From Gemmatimonadaceae bacterium (GTDB lineage Bacteria > Gemmatimonadota > Gemmatimonadetes > Gemmatimonadales > Gemmatimonadaceae): 38,938 nucleotides of DNA. Within the stretch, counting starts at the first letter, position 1. The number at the start of each line of letters is the position of its first letter. Position numbers and translations under genes: made by a program. The stretch is from positions 1 to 38,938 of the forward strand of contig JANYIN010000028.1 of the NCBI GenBank assembly GCA_025362035.1, written 5' to 3'. This document shows positions 16,715 to 25,971 of this stretch, piece by piece. The notes under the pieces were generated by a model. That model made no database searches. It saw only the letters and a list, made by a program, of their open reading frames with translations, and was not told where the DNA came from.

Positions 16715-18261
16715 GACGTGCCACCGGACGGGTTGACAAGCGCCGCTGCGTGCCCGGCCGCTGCATCCCGCATCTCGCCAAGGAGTTCGAGCCCGTGCCT
16801 TCCCATCATCGGAACGAGATTCAACACGCGCTCCTGACGCGAGCCTTTCGGATACAGCGCCGCCCGAAGTGTGGCGACGTCACGAAGGAGATCCGTTTCG
16901 CGTCGCTTGATCCGCGCGACGAGACGCCGCTCCAGGCGATCGACGCGATGCTGCAACGATTGCGCGGCGCCTTGTACGGCCTCGCTGAGGCGAAGGCCGG
17001 CAGCTTCGGGCGCGAGGGTCGTTGGCAGCGTGGCGATTTCACGACGCAGTCGGCTGAGTGCATCCGCCGTTGGCGCCTGCATGGTAGCGCGCGCCACGGT
17101 GCCTTCGAGGGCCTCGGGGACTGCGAGCGCAGCCGGGTCGACGCCAAACTTTCCCAGCAGGCGATCGATGTCCGGCTCGACCAACGTGCACGACCAGCGG
17201 GGCATCGCGACGGGCGCGGGTGTACGTAGCACGGCCGCAACTGCGCTGACCTGCGCGAAATACGCGAGCTCGCCCGGGCCGCCGAGATACGAGATCGTTG
17301 GCAGGATGTCACGCTCGACGAGGGCGCGGAGGAGCACGTTGGGAGTCAGATGCGCATCCTTGGGTACGCGCGCGGCCTCCTCGACACCAAGTCGCCGTTT
17401 CACCGATCCCTCCCGAATGAACACGAGCGAAAGCGCCGCGACATCGTCCACCTGGGGCTCGTAGCCGGCGTCCCGCAGCTCTCGGCTCCGCGCCGCCAGC
17501 GCCGCGGCAATGCGTGGCGAGTCGTCCAACGCGGCACGCAGGACTGGCTCGCTGGCGGCGCGCACGACTGGATGTGAGGCATCCAGTACCGGCATGCCGA
17601 GTGGCGCAAGCATCTGCCGCAGCAGCGCGACGTACGCGTCACCCACGGTACACGCCGCGTCGCCGTACGCCCGGCGGACGATCGCCAGTGGACGCGGATC
17701 GGCCGAGCTTCCCGCCGCGGCGCTCAGGCGAGCGAGCTGCGACGAGAGGTCGCCGATCGGCGCGAGCGACATAGGCGTGCCGGCCGCCGGGACGTGTGTA
17801 CTGCGGATCAGCTCCGCGCCGCCGACGCTCGCCAACACCGTGTACGATGCCTCGGCGAAATCAGCATCGTCCGTGGCCGCCCAGAATACAGCCGCCGTGG
17901 AAATTCCAGTCTCTCGTTCGAGCGCATCGGCGAAGGCAAGCGCACCTAACGCCTTGGCCCATGTGTAGACCGGTCCGCCAAACAGGCCTGGCTGTTGACC
18001 CGTCGTCACGACCACCCCGCCGTCGCGACGGACGCGTTCGAGCCGCTCGGCGGCAGGACCGGTCGACGCAAACGCCGGTGCCAAGGCGGTCAATTGCGCG
18101 CTCCAGTCGCGCTCGGAGGCGCGCACGGCGGCCCATTGGCGCCACGCGGCACCCGAAGCTGGGGGCGACTGGATCCACGCGGGCGGGGCTTCCCCTCGTT
18201 GAATCAACCTGGAGAGCGGCGTTCCCCCCAGCGCATCGCTCAGTATTCGGACGTCGGTCAT
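16711..18261 (-). CDS. bshC: Putative bacillithiol biosynthesis cysteine-adding enzyme BshC
   Basis: BshC adds cysteine to glucosaminyl-malate in the last step of bacillithiol synthesis. The 516-residue product has the family core TTGQQPGLFGGPVYTW (86-101), FWAATDDADFAEA, and a C-terminal coiled-coil region. Length matches BshC (about 540 in Bacillus). It starts with ATG 72 bp after rlmH and overlaps murJ by GTGA. bshA and bshB are not in the window, so whether bacillithiol is made depends on genes elsewhere. Confidence 0.92.
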   Translation of the reverse strand: MTDVRILSDALGGTPLSRLIQRGEAPPAWIQSPPASGAAWRQWAAVRASERDWSAQLTALAPAFASTGPAAERLERVRRDGGVVVTTGQQPGLFGGPVYTWAKALGALAFADALERETGISTAAVFWAATDDADFAEASYTVLASVGGAELIRSTHVPAAGTPMSLAPIGDLSSQLARLSAAAGSSADPRPLAIVRRAYGDAACTVGDAYVALLRQMLAPLGMPVLDASHPVVRAASEPVLRAALDDSPRIAAALAARSRELRDAGYEPQVDDVAALSLVFIREGSVKRRLGVEEAARVPKDAHLTPNVLLRALVERDILPTISYLGGPGELAYFAQVSAVAAVLRTPAPVAMPRWSCTLVEPDIDRLLGKFGVDPAALAVPEALEGTVARATMQAPTADALSRLRREIATLPTTLAPEAAGLRLSEAVQGAAQSLQHRVDRLERRLVARIKRRETDLLRDVATLRAALYPKGSRQERVLNLVPMMGRHGLELLGEMRDAAAGHAAALVNPSGGTS

Positions 18262-18298
18262 TACCGTCGTGCTAAGATGATTGCAAAAGGGGACGTCG

Positions 18299-18323
18299 CC
18301 GCGAGCCCGCCGCAGTCTCGCGG
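18299..18323 (-). terminator. Weak hairpin between rlmH and bshC
   Basis: A 7-bp stem CCGCGAG/CTCGCGG with an 11-nt loop, in the 72-bp gap after the rlmH stop. A short T-run (TTTT) follows on the minus strand but begins about 10 nt after the stem. This may be partial attenuation or simply a processing hairpin. Confidence 0.3.
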
Positions 18324-18333
18324 AAGGTAGCCG

Positions 18334-18798
18334 TTACTTGTGATACGGCTCCCCACGCGCGATGGTCCCCGCGCGATACAACTGCTCGGCCAGCACCAGC
18401 CGGGCCATCTCGTGCGGCAGCGTCCATGGAGCAAGTTGAATGGTTCTGGATGCACTGGCGCGAATCGACTCCGCCAGCCCGAACGCGCCTCCGATGATGA
18501 ACGCTAGCGACTGCGCGCGATCGCGCGACTGCCCGAGGAGCGACGCGAACTGAGCCGACGTCAGTCGCTCGCCGCGCTCGTCGCACAGCACCACGACCGC
18601 GCCATGCGGTATGCGCTCCAGCAGGCGATCGCCCTCGCGTTCGCTGGCCTGCTCGGGGGACGTCCCGCGACCGCTGCCCTCTCGGACCTCAGCGACGTCG
18701 AGCGGCCAGTACCGCGCCGCACGCGTCTCGTAGTCGTCGATCGCCGCCGCGAGATGCCGATCACGCGGCTTTCCCACGGCGGCGATGACGACGCGCAC
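18334..18798 (-). CDS. rlmH: 23S rRNA pseudouridine-1915 N3-methyltransferase
   Basis: SPOUT-class methyltransferase that modifies position 1915 in helix 69 of 23S rRNA on assembled ribosomes. The 154-residue product has GGAFG (103-107) in the SAM-binding knot and the nearly invariant C-terminus TLPHEMARLVLAEQLYRA then RGEPYHK. It starts with GTG 15 bp after the gdhA stop; no clear Shine-Dalgarno sequence is visible, so it may depend on coupling. Length is normal. Ends in TAA. Confidence 0.96.
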   Translation of the reverse strand: MRVVIAAVGKPRDRHLAAAIDDYETRAARYWPLDVAEVREGSGRGTSPEQASEREGDRLLERIPHGAVVVLCDERGERLTSAQFASLLGQSRDRAQSLAFIIGGAFGLAESIRASASRTIQLAPWTLPHEMARLVLAEQLYRAGTIARGEPYHK

Positions 18799-18813
18799 CT
18801 GGACGTGCGGTGA

Positions 18814-20121
18814 CTACGCGTAGATCCCGCGAAGCCGATGCACGGTGGCGACACGGCTGATCGACACCATGTACGCGGCCGTACGCATGTTGACCTTGTG
18901 CTGCAGCGACAGCTTGAGCACGTCGGCAAAGCTTCGACGCATGATGTCGGTCAGGCGCTCGTTCACGGAATCCTCGGACCAGAAGTACCCGCCACGATCC
19001 TGAACCCACTCGAAGTACGAGACCGTCACGCCGCCGGCGTTGGCGAGAATGTCGGGGATGACGAAGATCTCCTTTTCGTCGAGTATCGAATCTGCTCCGG
19101 CTGTGGTCGGGCCGTTGGCGCCCTCGCAGATGATCCTTGCCTGGATCTTTGCGGCGTTCTTGCTGGTGATCTGATTCTCGAGCGCGGCGGGCAGCAGCAC
19201 GTCAACGTCCGCTGTAAGCAACTCCTCGTTGGAGATGGGCTCACCACCGGGAAAGTGCTCGAGCGTCTTGTGCTGCTTCACGTACTTGAGCGCCGCGTCG
19301 ATGTCGATGCCGCCCTTGTTCCAATACCCACCGGTCCGATCGCTGATGCCGCGAATGGCGCACCCTTCCTTGGCGAGCAGTTCCGCCGCAATGGAACCAA
19401 CGTTGCCGAACCCCTGCACGGCGATGCTGGTGCCGGACAGCTTCATGCCGAGGTGCTTGAGCGCTTCCTTGATCACGATCATGCAACCGCGACCCGTGGC
19501 CTCGCGCCGTCCGAGAGAGCCGCCCATTTCGACGGGCTTGCCGGTGACGACGGCGGTGACGGTATGACGATGATGCATGGAATACGTATCCATGATCCAC
19601 GCCATCACCCGCTCGTTCGTATTCACATCCGGCGCCGGGACGTCAGAATCGGGTCCGAGCGTGTGCATGATGCCATGGGTGTAGCGGCGCGTGAGGCGTT
19701 CGAGCTCGCCGGCGCTCATCTTGAGCGGGTCGCAGATCACGCCCCCCTTTGCCCCGCCGAAGGGAAGATTCACCACCGCGCACTTCCACGTCATCCAGGC
19801 GGCGAGCGCCTTCACTTCTTCGAGGTTCACGTTCATGTCGAAGCGGATTCCGCCCTTCGCAGGACCACGCGATGTGTTGTACAACACGCGGTAGCCCGTA
19901 AACACCTCGACCTCGCCACTGTCCATCATGACGGGGATCGAGATGATGATCTGCTTTTCCGGGTGCCGCAGCACCTTGTAGAGGCCTGGTTCGAGATCGA
20001 GCAGTTGAGCGGCGCGGTCGAAACGGCTCATCATCGCTTCGAACGGATTCTCTTCGTTCAGGAAGCTGTCCTTGTCCGGCATGACGATGCTGTCAGTCGG
20101 CAGTCGAAGATCGGTGGCCAT
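18814..20121 (-). CDS. gdhA: Glutamate dehydrogenase (Glu/Leu/Phe/Val dehydrogenase family)
   Basis: Interconverts glutamate and 2-oxoglutarate plus ammonia. The 435-residue product has the substrate site GPAKGGIRF (87-95), the catalytic Lys125 in [18 protein letters not shown], and the Rossmann motif [10 protein letters not shown]. Layout resembles the RocG/GudB type of about 420 residues. ATG at 20121 overlaps the lpxK end by 29 bp; only a weak Shine-Dalgarno sequence (CCAGG) precedes it. Coenzyme preference is not decided here. A leucine dehydrogenase is less likely by length. It is a metabolic gene within an envelope operon. Confidence 0.93.
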   Translation of the reverse strand: MATDLRLPTDSIVMPDKDSFLNEENPFEAMMSRFDRAAQLLDLEPGLYKVLRHPEKQIIISIPVMMDSGEVEVFTGYRVLYNTSRGPAKGGIRFDMNVNLEEVKALAAWMTWKCAVVNLPFGGAKGGVICDPLKMSAGELERLTRRYTHGIMHTLGPDSDVPAPDVNTNERVMAWIMDTYSMHHRHTVTAVVTGKPVEMGGSLGRREATGRGCMIVIKEALKHLGMKLSGTSIAVQGFGNVGSIAAELLAKEGCAIRGISDRTGGYWNKGGIDIDAALKYVKQHKTLEHFPGGEPISNEELLTADVDVLLPAALENQITSKNAAKIQARIICEGANGPTTAGADSILDEKEIFVIPDILANAGGVTVSYFEWVQDRGGYFWSEDSVNERLTDIMRRSFADVLKLSLQHKVNMRTAAYMVSISRVATVHRLRGIYA

Positions 20122-21175
20122 GTCCTGGAGAACTCGGGCCGGCGGAGCCGGCAGTAATTGACGCGGGCTGGCGGGCCGCCAGCACGGACTCGAGTGCGTG
20201 ATCAAGGACAGCGCGTCCCTGTTCGATCACGGCAATCTGGGAAACATACCACAACGACCCGACGGCGGGAGGCCACAAGGGGCCAAGCTTGACTGCATCC
20301 TTGAGCGTGCACACGATCATGTCGGCGGACGCACCCAATGCCGCCAGCGCACGGGCGTCAGCCGCACTGAAGCGGTGATGATCAGGAAACGCGCGCTCGG
20401 TGACCGTCGCGTTCAGCGAACGCAACTGAGAAAAGAACGCAATCGGAGCAGCCACACCGGCGACGGCCACCACTCGGCGTCCACTCAGCTCGACAAGCGC
20501 ACGCCGCTCACCCGTGTGCGCATTCACCAGTGCGTCCGGCGTGAGCAGGCACACGGCGACGCCGGCGTGAGGAAACCTCGCGGTCAATTGCGCGCCGACG
20601 TGCTCAGCATCCGCGCGGGTCGCAGTCTTCCGAGTGACGAGGAGCACATCGGCACGCGCGACGGCCGCAAGCGGTTCGCGCAGTGGCCCGCTCGGCAGCA
20701 CGCGGAGGTCCTCCCGCCACTGTTCGGCGGCGAACAGCACCCAATCGGAAACGCGAGTGATGCGACGGTGTTGAAACCCGTCGTCCAGGATAACGCAATC
20801 GGCGCCACCGTCGCGCGCGTGTGCTGCCCCGCGCACTCGGTCCCCGTCGACGATCACCGCCACGGCGGGATTCAAGCGGGCGTGCACGAGCGGCTCATCG
20901 TCTCCGTAGCCTCGCATCACCACGGCTGGCGTTCCCCCGCGGGTACGAAGAGCTGCCGCGGCCCACGCGGTGATCGGTGTCTTGCCCGTGCCGCCGACGG
21001 TCAGGTTCCCCACGCTCAGCACCGGGAGGGATGCGGGGACCGCCACGCCGTCGTCATATCGGCGATTGCGGACGGTCACGCCCGCTGAATAGATCCAGCT
21101 CGCAGGCGCGAGCGCGTAGCGCGCCGCCCGCGCCACGGCACCCTTTCCATACCAGAGCGCGTTCACGATGCGCAC
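20093..21175 (-). CDS. lpxK: Tetraacyldisaccharide 4'-kinase
   Basis: Inner-membrane kinase that phosphorylates the 4' position of the lipid A disaccharide to make lipid IVA. The 360-residue product has an N-terminal hydrophobic helix, the P-loop GGTGKTP (61-67), MRGYG (88-92), and DDGFQHRR (131-138). GTG at 21175 lies 4 bp after the acyltransferase stop; an in-frame GTG three codons later is also possible. The last residues (about 345-360) are Ser/Gly/Ala-rich and overlap the start of gdhA by 29 bp. Confidence 0.95.
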   Translation of the reverse strand: MRIVNALWYGKGAVARAARYALAPASWIYSAGVTVRNRRYDDGVAVPASLPVLSVGNLTVGGTGKTPITAWAAAALRTRGGTPAVVMRGYGDDEPLVHARLNPAVAVIVDGDRVRGAAHARDGGADCVILDDGFQHRRITRVSDWVLFAAEQWREDLRVLPSGPLREPLAAVARADVLLVTRKTATRADAEHVGAQLTARFPHAGVAVCLLTPDALVNAHTGERRALVELSGRRVVAVAGVAAPIAFFSQLRSLNATVTERAFPDHHRFSAADARALAALGASADMIVCTLKDAVKLGPLWPPAVGSLWYVSQIAVIEQGRAVLDHALESVLAARQPASITAGSAGPSSPGHGHRSSTAD

Positions 21176-21179
21176 GGCG

Positions 21180-21806
21180 TCACGACCCGGGAACGGATTC
21201 TAGCAGCGCCTGAAGTCGCGAGGCCTGCTCCGCCGCTTCACGCGGTGATCCGGCATGTACCGCGACGAGTTCACCATAGTGAACGTCTACTCGCGCAAAC
21301 GGCTTCGGGATCAGGAACCGATCCCAGCTCTTCAAGCGCCACGACCGCGACGCGGCCGCCCGAATGGGAACGATCAGCGCGCCGGTACGTTGAGCCGCGA
21401 CCGCCACGCCTGGTGCGAATACGTGCGCCGGCCCGCGCGGGCCATCGGGTGTGATCGCGCCATCGCGTCCCGCATCGATCTCTCGCATCAACCCGATGAG
21501 CGCTCGGCTGCCGCCCTTCGACGTTGACCCGCGTACTGTGGAGTAGCCGAGCGACTCTGCTATTCGCGCCACGATCTCTCCGTCCCGATGTTCGGATATC
21601 ACGATGGCAACGTTTTCGCCGCGATGCTGCCACAACAGCGGCAGCAGTTCACCATGCCACAGTGTGAAGATGACGCGCCTGTCGTTCGCGCGCGCCGCAT
21701 GCAAGGCATCGATGCCGTGCGCGCGCATACGCCATGTGCTCGCGACCAGCCGGAGCAGCGCGGCGCCGACTCGCACGGTCCAGCGCACGCGACGGTCCTC
21801 GCTCAC
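21180..21806 (-). CDS. DUF374 lysophospholipid/lipid A-type acyltransferase
   Basis: A 208-residue protein of the DUF374 family, related to lysophospholipid acyltransferases. It shows an N-terminal hydrophobic segment, a catalytic-type His51 in TLWHGELLPLL, STSKGG (94-99), and the phosphate-site-like ITPDGPRGP (118-126). GTG start overlaps the lpxB stop as GTGA, and lpxK follows after 4 bp, so it is co-translated in the lipid A cluster. Probably a secondary acyltransferase acting where LpxL or LpxM would in Proteobacteria. The substrate is inferred from context. Confidence 0.85.
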   Translation of the reverse strand: MSEDRRVRWTVRVGAALLRLVASTWRMRAHGIDALHAARANDRRVIFTLWHGELLPLLWQHRGENVAIVISEHRDGEIVARIAESLGYSTVRGSTSKGGSRALIGLMREIDAGRDGAITPDGPRGPAHVFAPGVAVAAQRTGALIVPIRAAASRSWRLKSWDRFLIPKPFARVDVHYGELVAVHAGSPREAAEQASRLQALLESVPGS

Positions 21807-22936
21807 GATGCCGCCCGTTGCGGCGCGGCAGCCATCTCCACGGCCATCGCCGCCACTCGTCGGGCTGCACCTGCTTCGCCCAGCATATCGCGCACCTGCG
21901 CCAGTTGCGCTACCATCTCGGCGCGTGCCGGGCTCGCGCGGTCAAGCAGCGGCTCGAGCGCATCCGCGACGTCCACGGGGCGAAGTGCCTCCTGAACGAA
22001 CTCCCGAGCAACTTCGCGCCCGGCCAACACGTTCACCAGCCCGATGAAGGGAATCTTCACCAGATATTTCGCCAAACGATAGGTAATCGGATCGGTCTTG
22101 TACGCGACGACCATCGGGCAGAGCGCCACGGTCGCCTCGAGCGTCGTCGTGCCGCTCTTACACATCGCCGCATCGGCCGCGCGCAGCAGCAAGATCGACG
22201 CGGAGGGCACCTGCGGATAGGGACATCGGTCTGATGGAATCGAGACGTGCGGTGCGGCACTGACGATGACCTTGAGTGCGCGGTCACGCCGCTGCAGTTC
22301 ATGCGCGGTGGCCACGAAGAGATCGAGATGGCGCTCGACCTCCTGTCTACGGCTGCCGGGAAAGAGCGCCAAAAGCTTTTCGTCCGGACCAACGCCGACG
22401 GCGCGACGCGCCTCCTCACGGCTCGGAAGCGACAGCGCGCTGTCCAGGAGCGGATGCCCGACGAATGTCGCGTCGATGCCGTGCGCTCGAAGCATTGCTT
22501 CCTCGAACGGGAGAATGACGGCGGCACGCGAGATCGTCCGCGATAACGCGTTGAGCCGGCCAGCCCGAGACGCCCAGACCTGAGGAGTGATATAGTAGAG
22601 CACCGGCACATTCGCGGCGGTCGCGAGTGACGCCACTTTCATGTTGAATCCGGCGAAGTCGATCAACACCACCAGCGCCACGCGGCCGCTCTCGATCCGC
22701 GCGCGCAGGTCGCGGCGGAGACGCAGAAAGCGAGGCGCGCGCTTCAGCGGTTCGATGAATCCCATGACGGCCAGTTCCTCGACGTGCGCGATGAGCGTGA
22801 CACCCGCTTCACGCATCCTGTCGCCCCCGACCCCCGTCAGCGCGAACCGCGCACCCGAGGCGCCAATCTCTCGCGCGACGCCAGCAGCGTGCTGGTCGCC
22901 GGAGGTTTCACCGGCGACGAAAAGAATCTCACGCAC
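21803..22936 (-). CDS. lpxB: Lipid A disaccharide synthase
   Basis: Glycosyltransferase family 19 enzyme that joins UDP-2,3-diacylglucosamine and lipid X. The 377-residue product has the N-terminal FVAGETSGDQHAAGV and GVGGDRM, then FAGFNMKVA, YYITPQVWASRAGR, FVGHPLLD, LFPGSRRQEVERH and SGTTTLEAT. GTG at 22936 overlaps the preceding oxidoreductase by 8 bp and begins exactly at the family N-terminus; longer readings belong to another frame. Length is normal. Confidence 0.97.
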   Translation of the reverse strand: MREILFVAGETSGDQHAAGVAREIGASGARFALTGVGGDRMREAGVTLIAHVEELAVMGFIEPLKRAPRFLRLRRDLRARIESGRVALVVLIDFAGFNMKVASLATAANVPVLYYITPQVWASRAGRLNALSRTISRAAVILPFEEAMLRAHGIDATFVGHPLLDSALSLPSREEARRAVGVGPDEKLLALFPGSRRQEVERHLDLFVATAHELQRRDRALKVIVSAAPHVSIPSDRCPYPQVPSASILLLRAADAAMCKSGTTTLEATVALCPMVVAYKTDPITYRLAKYLVKIPFIGLVNVLAGREVAREFVQEALRPVDVADALEPLLDRASPARAEMVAQLAQVRDMLGEAGAARRVAAMAVEMAAAPQRAAS

Positions 22937-23936
22937 TCGGACCGAGCGGCATACGACCAGCCAGCGCCGGGAGGGTCCGCTCGATGTCGTGCACGATCTG
23001 GAGGGCGACCGCCAGCGCATCCCGGCCCGCTTCGCCGGTGACCGCCACCGGCGCGTCCCCGCGCACGGCAGCGAGGAAACTCTCGAACTCCAGGCGGAGC
23101 GGCTCCCCTTCCTCGGCGTCCAAAGGGATGCGCTCGACGAATGCTTCCAGCGCCAGCGGCGCCAGTGCCAGCGCGGCCATGTCGAGACCCTCGCGCAGAC
23201 GAAAGAACTCTCCGTGCCCCGCCGCGAGATCGAGCGAGAGGTATCCACTGCGCTGGAAAATGCGGACCTTGCGCATGCGATCCTTCGACACCCGACTCGC
23301 GGTGATGTTTGCCACCGCGCCGGAGTCGAAAGTCAGACGCGCGTTCGCGATGTCCACGAACGGCGTCAACACCGGCACTCCGACCGCGCTGACGGACGAC
23401 GCTTTGCCGCCCACCAGGGTATGCACGAGATCGATGTCATGAATCATCAAGTCCAGTACCACTGCCACGTCGGACCCGCGCGGATTGAACGGAGCAAGCC
23501 GGTCGCTTTCGATGAATCGTGGAGCATCAACGTACGGTAGTGCCGCGCGGATGGCGCGGTTGAAACGCTCCACGTGGCCCGTTTGGACGATCGCTCCGCT
23601 GGCGCGCGCTACTGCGAGCAGTTCATCGGCCTCCTCCAGCGACGCGGCGATGGGCTTCTCGATCATTGCGTGAATGCCGCGCACCAGGACTTGCCGCGCC
23701 ACTCCGAAATGCGCCGGAGTGGGCACCACGATGGTGACGGCATCCACGGCGGCCAGAAGCGATTCCAGGGACTCGTGCGCCCTCACGCCCAACTCGGACG
23801 AGACATGTGCGGCGCGCTCGGGGCGCGCCTCGTAGAACCCTACAAAGTCCGGACCCAGCATGTCGCGCAGGATGCGTACGTGATGCAGGCCCAGCGCACC
23901 CGCGCCGATGACGCCAGCCCGAATCCTGGCGCTCAC
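22929..23936 (-). CDS. Gfo/Idh/MocA-family oxidoreductase in the lpx cluster (GnnA-like candidate)
   Basis: A 335-residue NAD(P)-binding oxidoreductase: Rossmann motif GAGALG (11-16), the family EKP (93-95), and the catalytic-region His166-Asp167 (IHDID). The gene sits between lpxA and lpxB, overlapping both (GTGA with lpxA, 8 bp with lpxB). In Acidithiobacillus a related enzyme, GnnA, oxidises the 3-OH of UDP-GlcNAc for an amide-linked lipid A and is located between lpxA and lpxB with its aminotransferase GnnB. No GnnB is present here. A role in lipid A sugar modification is inferred from position. Confidence 0.82.
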   Translation of the reverse strand: MSARIRAGVIGAGALGLHHVRILRDMLGPDFVGFYEARPERAAHVSSELGVRAHESLESLLAAVDAVTIVVPTPAHFGVARQVLVRGIHAMIEKPIAASLEEADELLAVARASGAIVQTGHVERFNRAIRAALPYVDAPRFIESDRLAPFNPRGSDVAVVLDLMIHDIDLVHTLVGGKASSVSAVGVPVLTPFVDIANARLTFDSGAVANITASRVSKDRMRKVRIFQRSGYLSLDLAAGHGEFFRLREGLDMAALALAPLALEAFVERIPLDAEEGEPLRLEFESFLAAVRGDAPVAVTGEAGRDALAVALQIVHDIERTLPALAGRMPLGPSA

Positions 23937-24709
23937 ATCCCCACTCCGCGATCACTCCCTTCGAGGAACCGCAGCAGCTCGAGCACTTCGGGAAACGGGG
24001 TGAGCTCGGTGGCCGCCCGCTCCTTCGCCTGCGTGACGTTGAGCTCTGATCGAAAGAACAGCCGATAGGCGCGCTTGAGTTCCCGCACCACTTCTTCGGG
24101 AAAGTTGTTTCGCTGTAGACCCACGCTATTCAGGCCATAAAGCTTGATCGGATTGCCGACGGCCTTGATGTACGGCGGCACGTCCTGGGAAATGCGCGAG
24201 CATCCGCCCACGAACGAATACTGGCCGATCTTCACGAACTGGTGCGCCGCACTCTGGCCAGCGATTATCGCCTTGTCGCCGACCGTCACATGTCCCGCGA
24301 GTTGCACGCTGTTCACCAGGATGGCCCCGTCGCCGACATGGCAGTCATGCGCGAGGTGCACATACGACATGATGAAGCATCCCTTGCCGACGGTGGTCTT
24401 GAACGACTGGGTCGTGCCGCGGTTGATCGTGGAGTATTCGCGGATGGTGGTGTCGTCTCCGATTTCGACCGTCGTGTACTCGTCCTTGAACTTGAGGTCC
24501 TGCGGATCGCCGCCAAGGATGCTGCCCGACCCGATCTTCACATTCGCGCCAAGAATAACATTGCGCTCGAGCATGGCGCGAGGCGCGATGATGCACCCGT
24601 CTCCGATTACGCATCGTTCACCCACAATCGCGAACGGGCCGATCGCCACATCGTGTCCGATCTGTGCATCGGAGCTGACGATCGCGGTCGGATGAATTCG
24701 TGCGGTCAC
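23933..24709 (-). CDS. lpxA: UDP-N-acetylglucosamine acyltransferase
   Basis: First enzyme of lipid A synthesis; adds an acyl chain from acyl-ACP to the 3-OH of UDP-GlcNAc in the cytosol. The 258-residue product is a left-handed beta-helix of hexapeptide repeats, with catalytic His121 in HLAHDCHVGDG, then GHVTVGDKAIIAGQSAAHQF and the C-terminal helical domain (GLNSVGLQRNNF). GTG at 24709 overlaps the lpxC-fabZ stop as GTGA. Whether it accepts GlcNAc or the 3-amino sugar cannot be read by eye. Confidence 0.97.
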   Translation of the reverse strand: MTARIHPTAIVSSDAQIGHDVAIGPFAIVGERCVIGDGCIIAPRAMLERNVILGANVKIGSGSILGGDPQDLKFKDEYTTVEIGDDTTIREYSTINRGTTQSFKTTVGKGCFIMSYVHLAHDCHVGDGAILVNSVQLAGHVTVGDKAIIAGQSAAHQFVKIGQYSFVGGCSRISQDVPPYIKAVGNPIKLYGLNSVGLQRNNFPEEVVRELKRAYRLFFRSELNVTQAKERAATELTPFPEVLELLRFLEGSDRGVGM

Positions 24710-25971
24710 TTGTCGCGTACCATGGCGCTCATCTCGGCCTCGCACACGACCTCGCCGTCAACCTTCGCCACCCCCTGCATTCGGCACATCATGCCGCGCA
24801 CCTGCAGCAGGTCGAGTTCGAACCGAAGCTGGTCGCCTGGCTTCACCGGCTTGCGCCACTTCACGTTGTTCAGCGACGTGAAGTAAACGACCTTGTTTTC
24901 CGGATTCGGCACGGTGCCCATCAGCAGCATCCCTCCCACCTGCGCCATCGCCTCGACGATCAGTACGCCGGGCATAATCGGATGTCCGGGAAAATGGCCC
25001 TGGAAGAAGGGCTCGTTGATCGTGACGTTCTTGATGCCGACGATACGTTTCTGCGGCTCGATCTCCAGCACGCGATCGACCAGCAGAAAGGGATAGCGGT
25101 GCGGAAGCACCTTCATGATCTCCTCGATTCCGAGCACCTGACTCTCCTGCGCCAACGACGCTTGCAATGCGCGCACGAACAACACCGTGCCGCGGTGACT
25201 GGGTTTGTGCGCCACGATGCGCGCCCGAAGGCGCGACCCCGCGAGCGCGAGATCACCAACACAATCCATCATTTTATGTCGCACGAACTCGTCGGGCGAG
25301 CGGAGCGTGTTCTCGACGACGCCGTCTCCGTCGAGTACGACGGCATTCTGCGTGGACGCGCCCTTGATCAAGCCGCGCGCCCGAAGCGACTCCACCTCGC
25401 TCATGAACCCAAACGTACGAGCAAAGGCCAACTCCTGCCCGAACGTCGCCGTCGTGATCCGGCTCGCGAACCGCTGCTGGCCGATCAGGGCATGGGGAAA
25501 GTCAATAAAGACTTCGAGTTCCAGTCCGTCCGACGGAAACGCTTCGTACACGGAGTCGCCGTCCTGTAGTCGCACGGGCGCGGTGAGTCGCCCCGTCCAG
25601 GTGCATCCGGGCTGCTCGCAAATACCAGCCGCGCCCAACGCCTCGAAGAATGGTCCAGCGCTGCCGTCCATGATCGGCGGTTCGGGACCGTCCAGCGAAA
25701 TGAGCACGTCGTCGATGTCATGCGCCAGCACCGCCGCAAGGACGTGCTCCACCGTGTGCACCGCGTTGGGCTCGTCGCCAAGTTGCGTGCGCCGCTCTGA
25801 GAGCACCGCATGCTCCACCAGCGCTGGAATCACCACGGCGCCCGGGAGATCCCTGCGCAGGAAGCGAACGCCCGTACCACTATGAGCGGGCTGGAATTCG
25901 AGCGAACACGGCACGCCCAGGTGCAGGCCCACGCCACTGACGACCGCGGAACCGCGAATCGTGCGGCGCAT
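24706..25971 (-). CDS. lpxC: Bifunctional UDP-3-O-acyl-GlcNAc deacetylase / 3-hydroxyacyl-ACP dehydratase
   Basis: A 421-residue fusion. Residues 1-270 are LpxC, the zinc-dependent deacetylase that commits lipid A synthesis: zinc ligands His76 (TVEH), His232 and Asp236 (RHKMMD), and the catalytic Glu75. Residues about 280-421 are FabZ of fatty acid elongation: [12 protein letters not shown], with the catalytic pair His326 (FQGHFPGH) and Glu340 (VLIVEAMAQ). Both active sites are intact. ATG at 25971 shares one base with the lpxD stop (TGATG). Fused LpxC-FabZ is known from Bacteroidetes and some other phyla; fusion locks lipid A and phospholipid precursor use at fixed ratio. Confidence 0.97.
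   Translation of the reverse strand: MRRTIRGSAVVSGVGLHLGVPCSLEFQPAHSGTGVRFLRRDLPGAVVIPALVEHAVLSERRTQLGDEPNAVHTVEHVLAAVLAHDIDDVLISLDGPEPPIMDGSAGPFFEALGAAGICEQPGCTWTGRLTAPVRLQDGDSVYEAFPSDGLELEVFIDFPHALIGQQRFASRITTATFGQELAFARTFGFMSEVESLRARGLIKGASTQNAVVLDGDGVVENTLRSPDEFVRHKMMDCVGDLALAGSRLRARIVAHKPSHRGTVLFVRALQASLAQESQVLGIEEIMKVLPHRYPFLLVDRVLEIEPQKRIVGIKNVTINEPFFQGHFPGHPIMPGVLIVEAMAQVGGMLLMGTVPNPENKVVYFTSLNNVKWRKPVKPGDQLRFELDLLQVRGMMCRMQGVAKVDGEVVCEAEMSAMVRDK

Noticed and set aside
18299-18323. Hairpin after rlmH as a full operon terminator
   Set aside because: Large loop and T-run about 10 nt away from the stem; kept only as a weak candidate.
18838-20157. A 439-codon plus-strand frame opposite gdhA
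   Set aside because: Its coordinates mirror gdhA; the translation is rich in His, Arg and Asp without recognisable motifs, typical of an antisense shadow.
22937-23248. Longer LpxB reading into the upstream oxidoreductase gene
   Set aside because: The extra part is another frame of the oxidoreductase; LpxB homology starts at the GTG at 22936.
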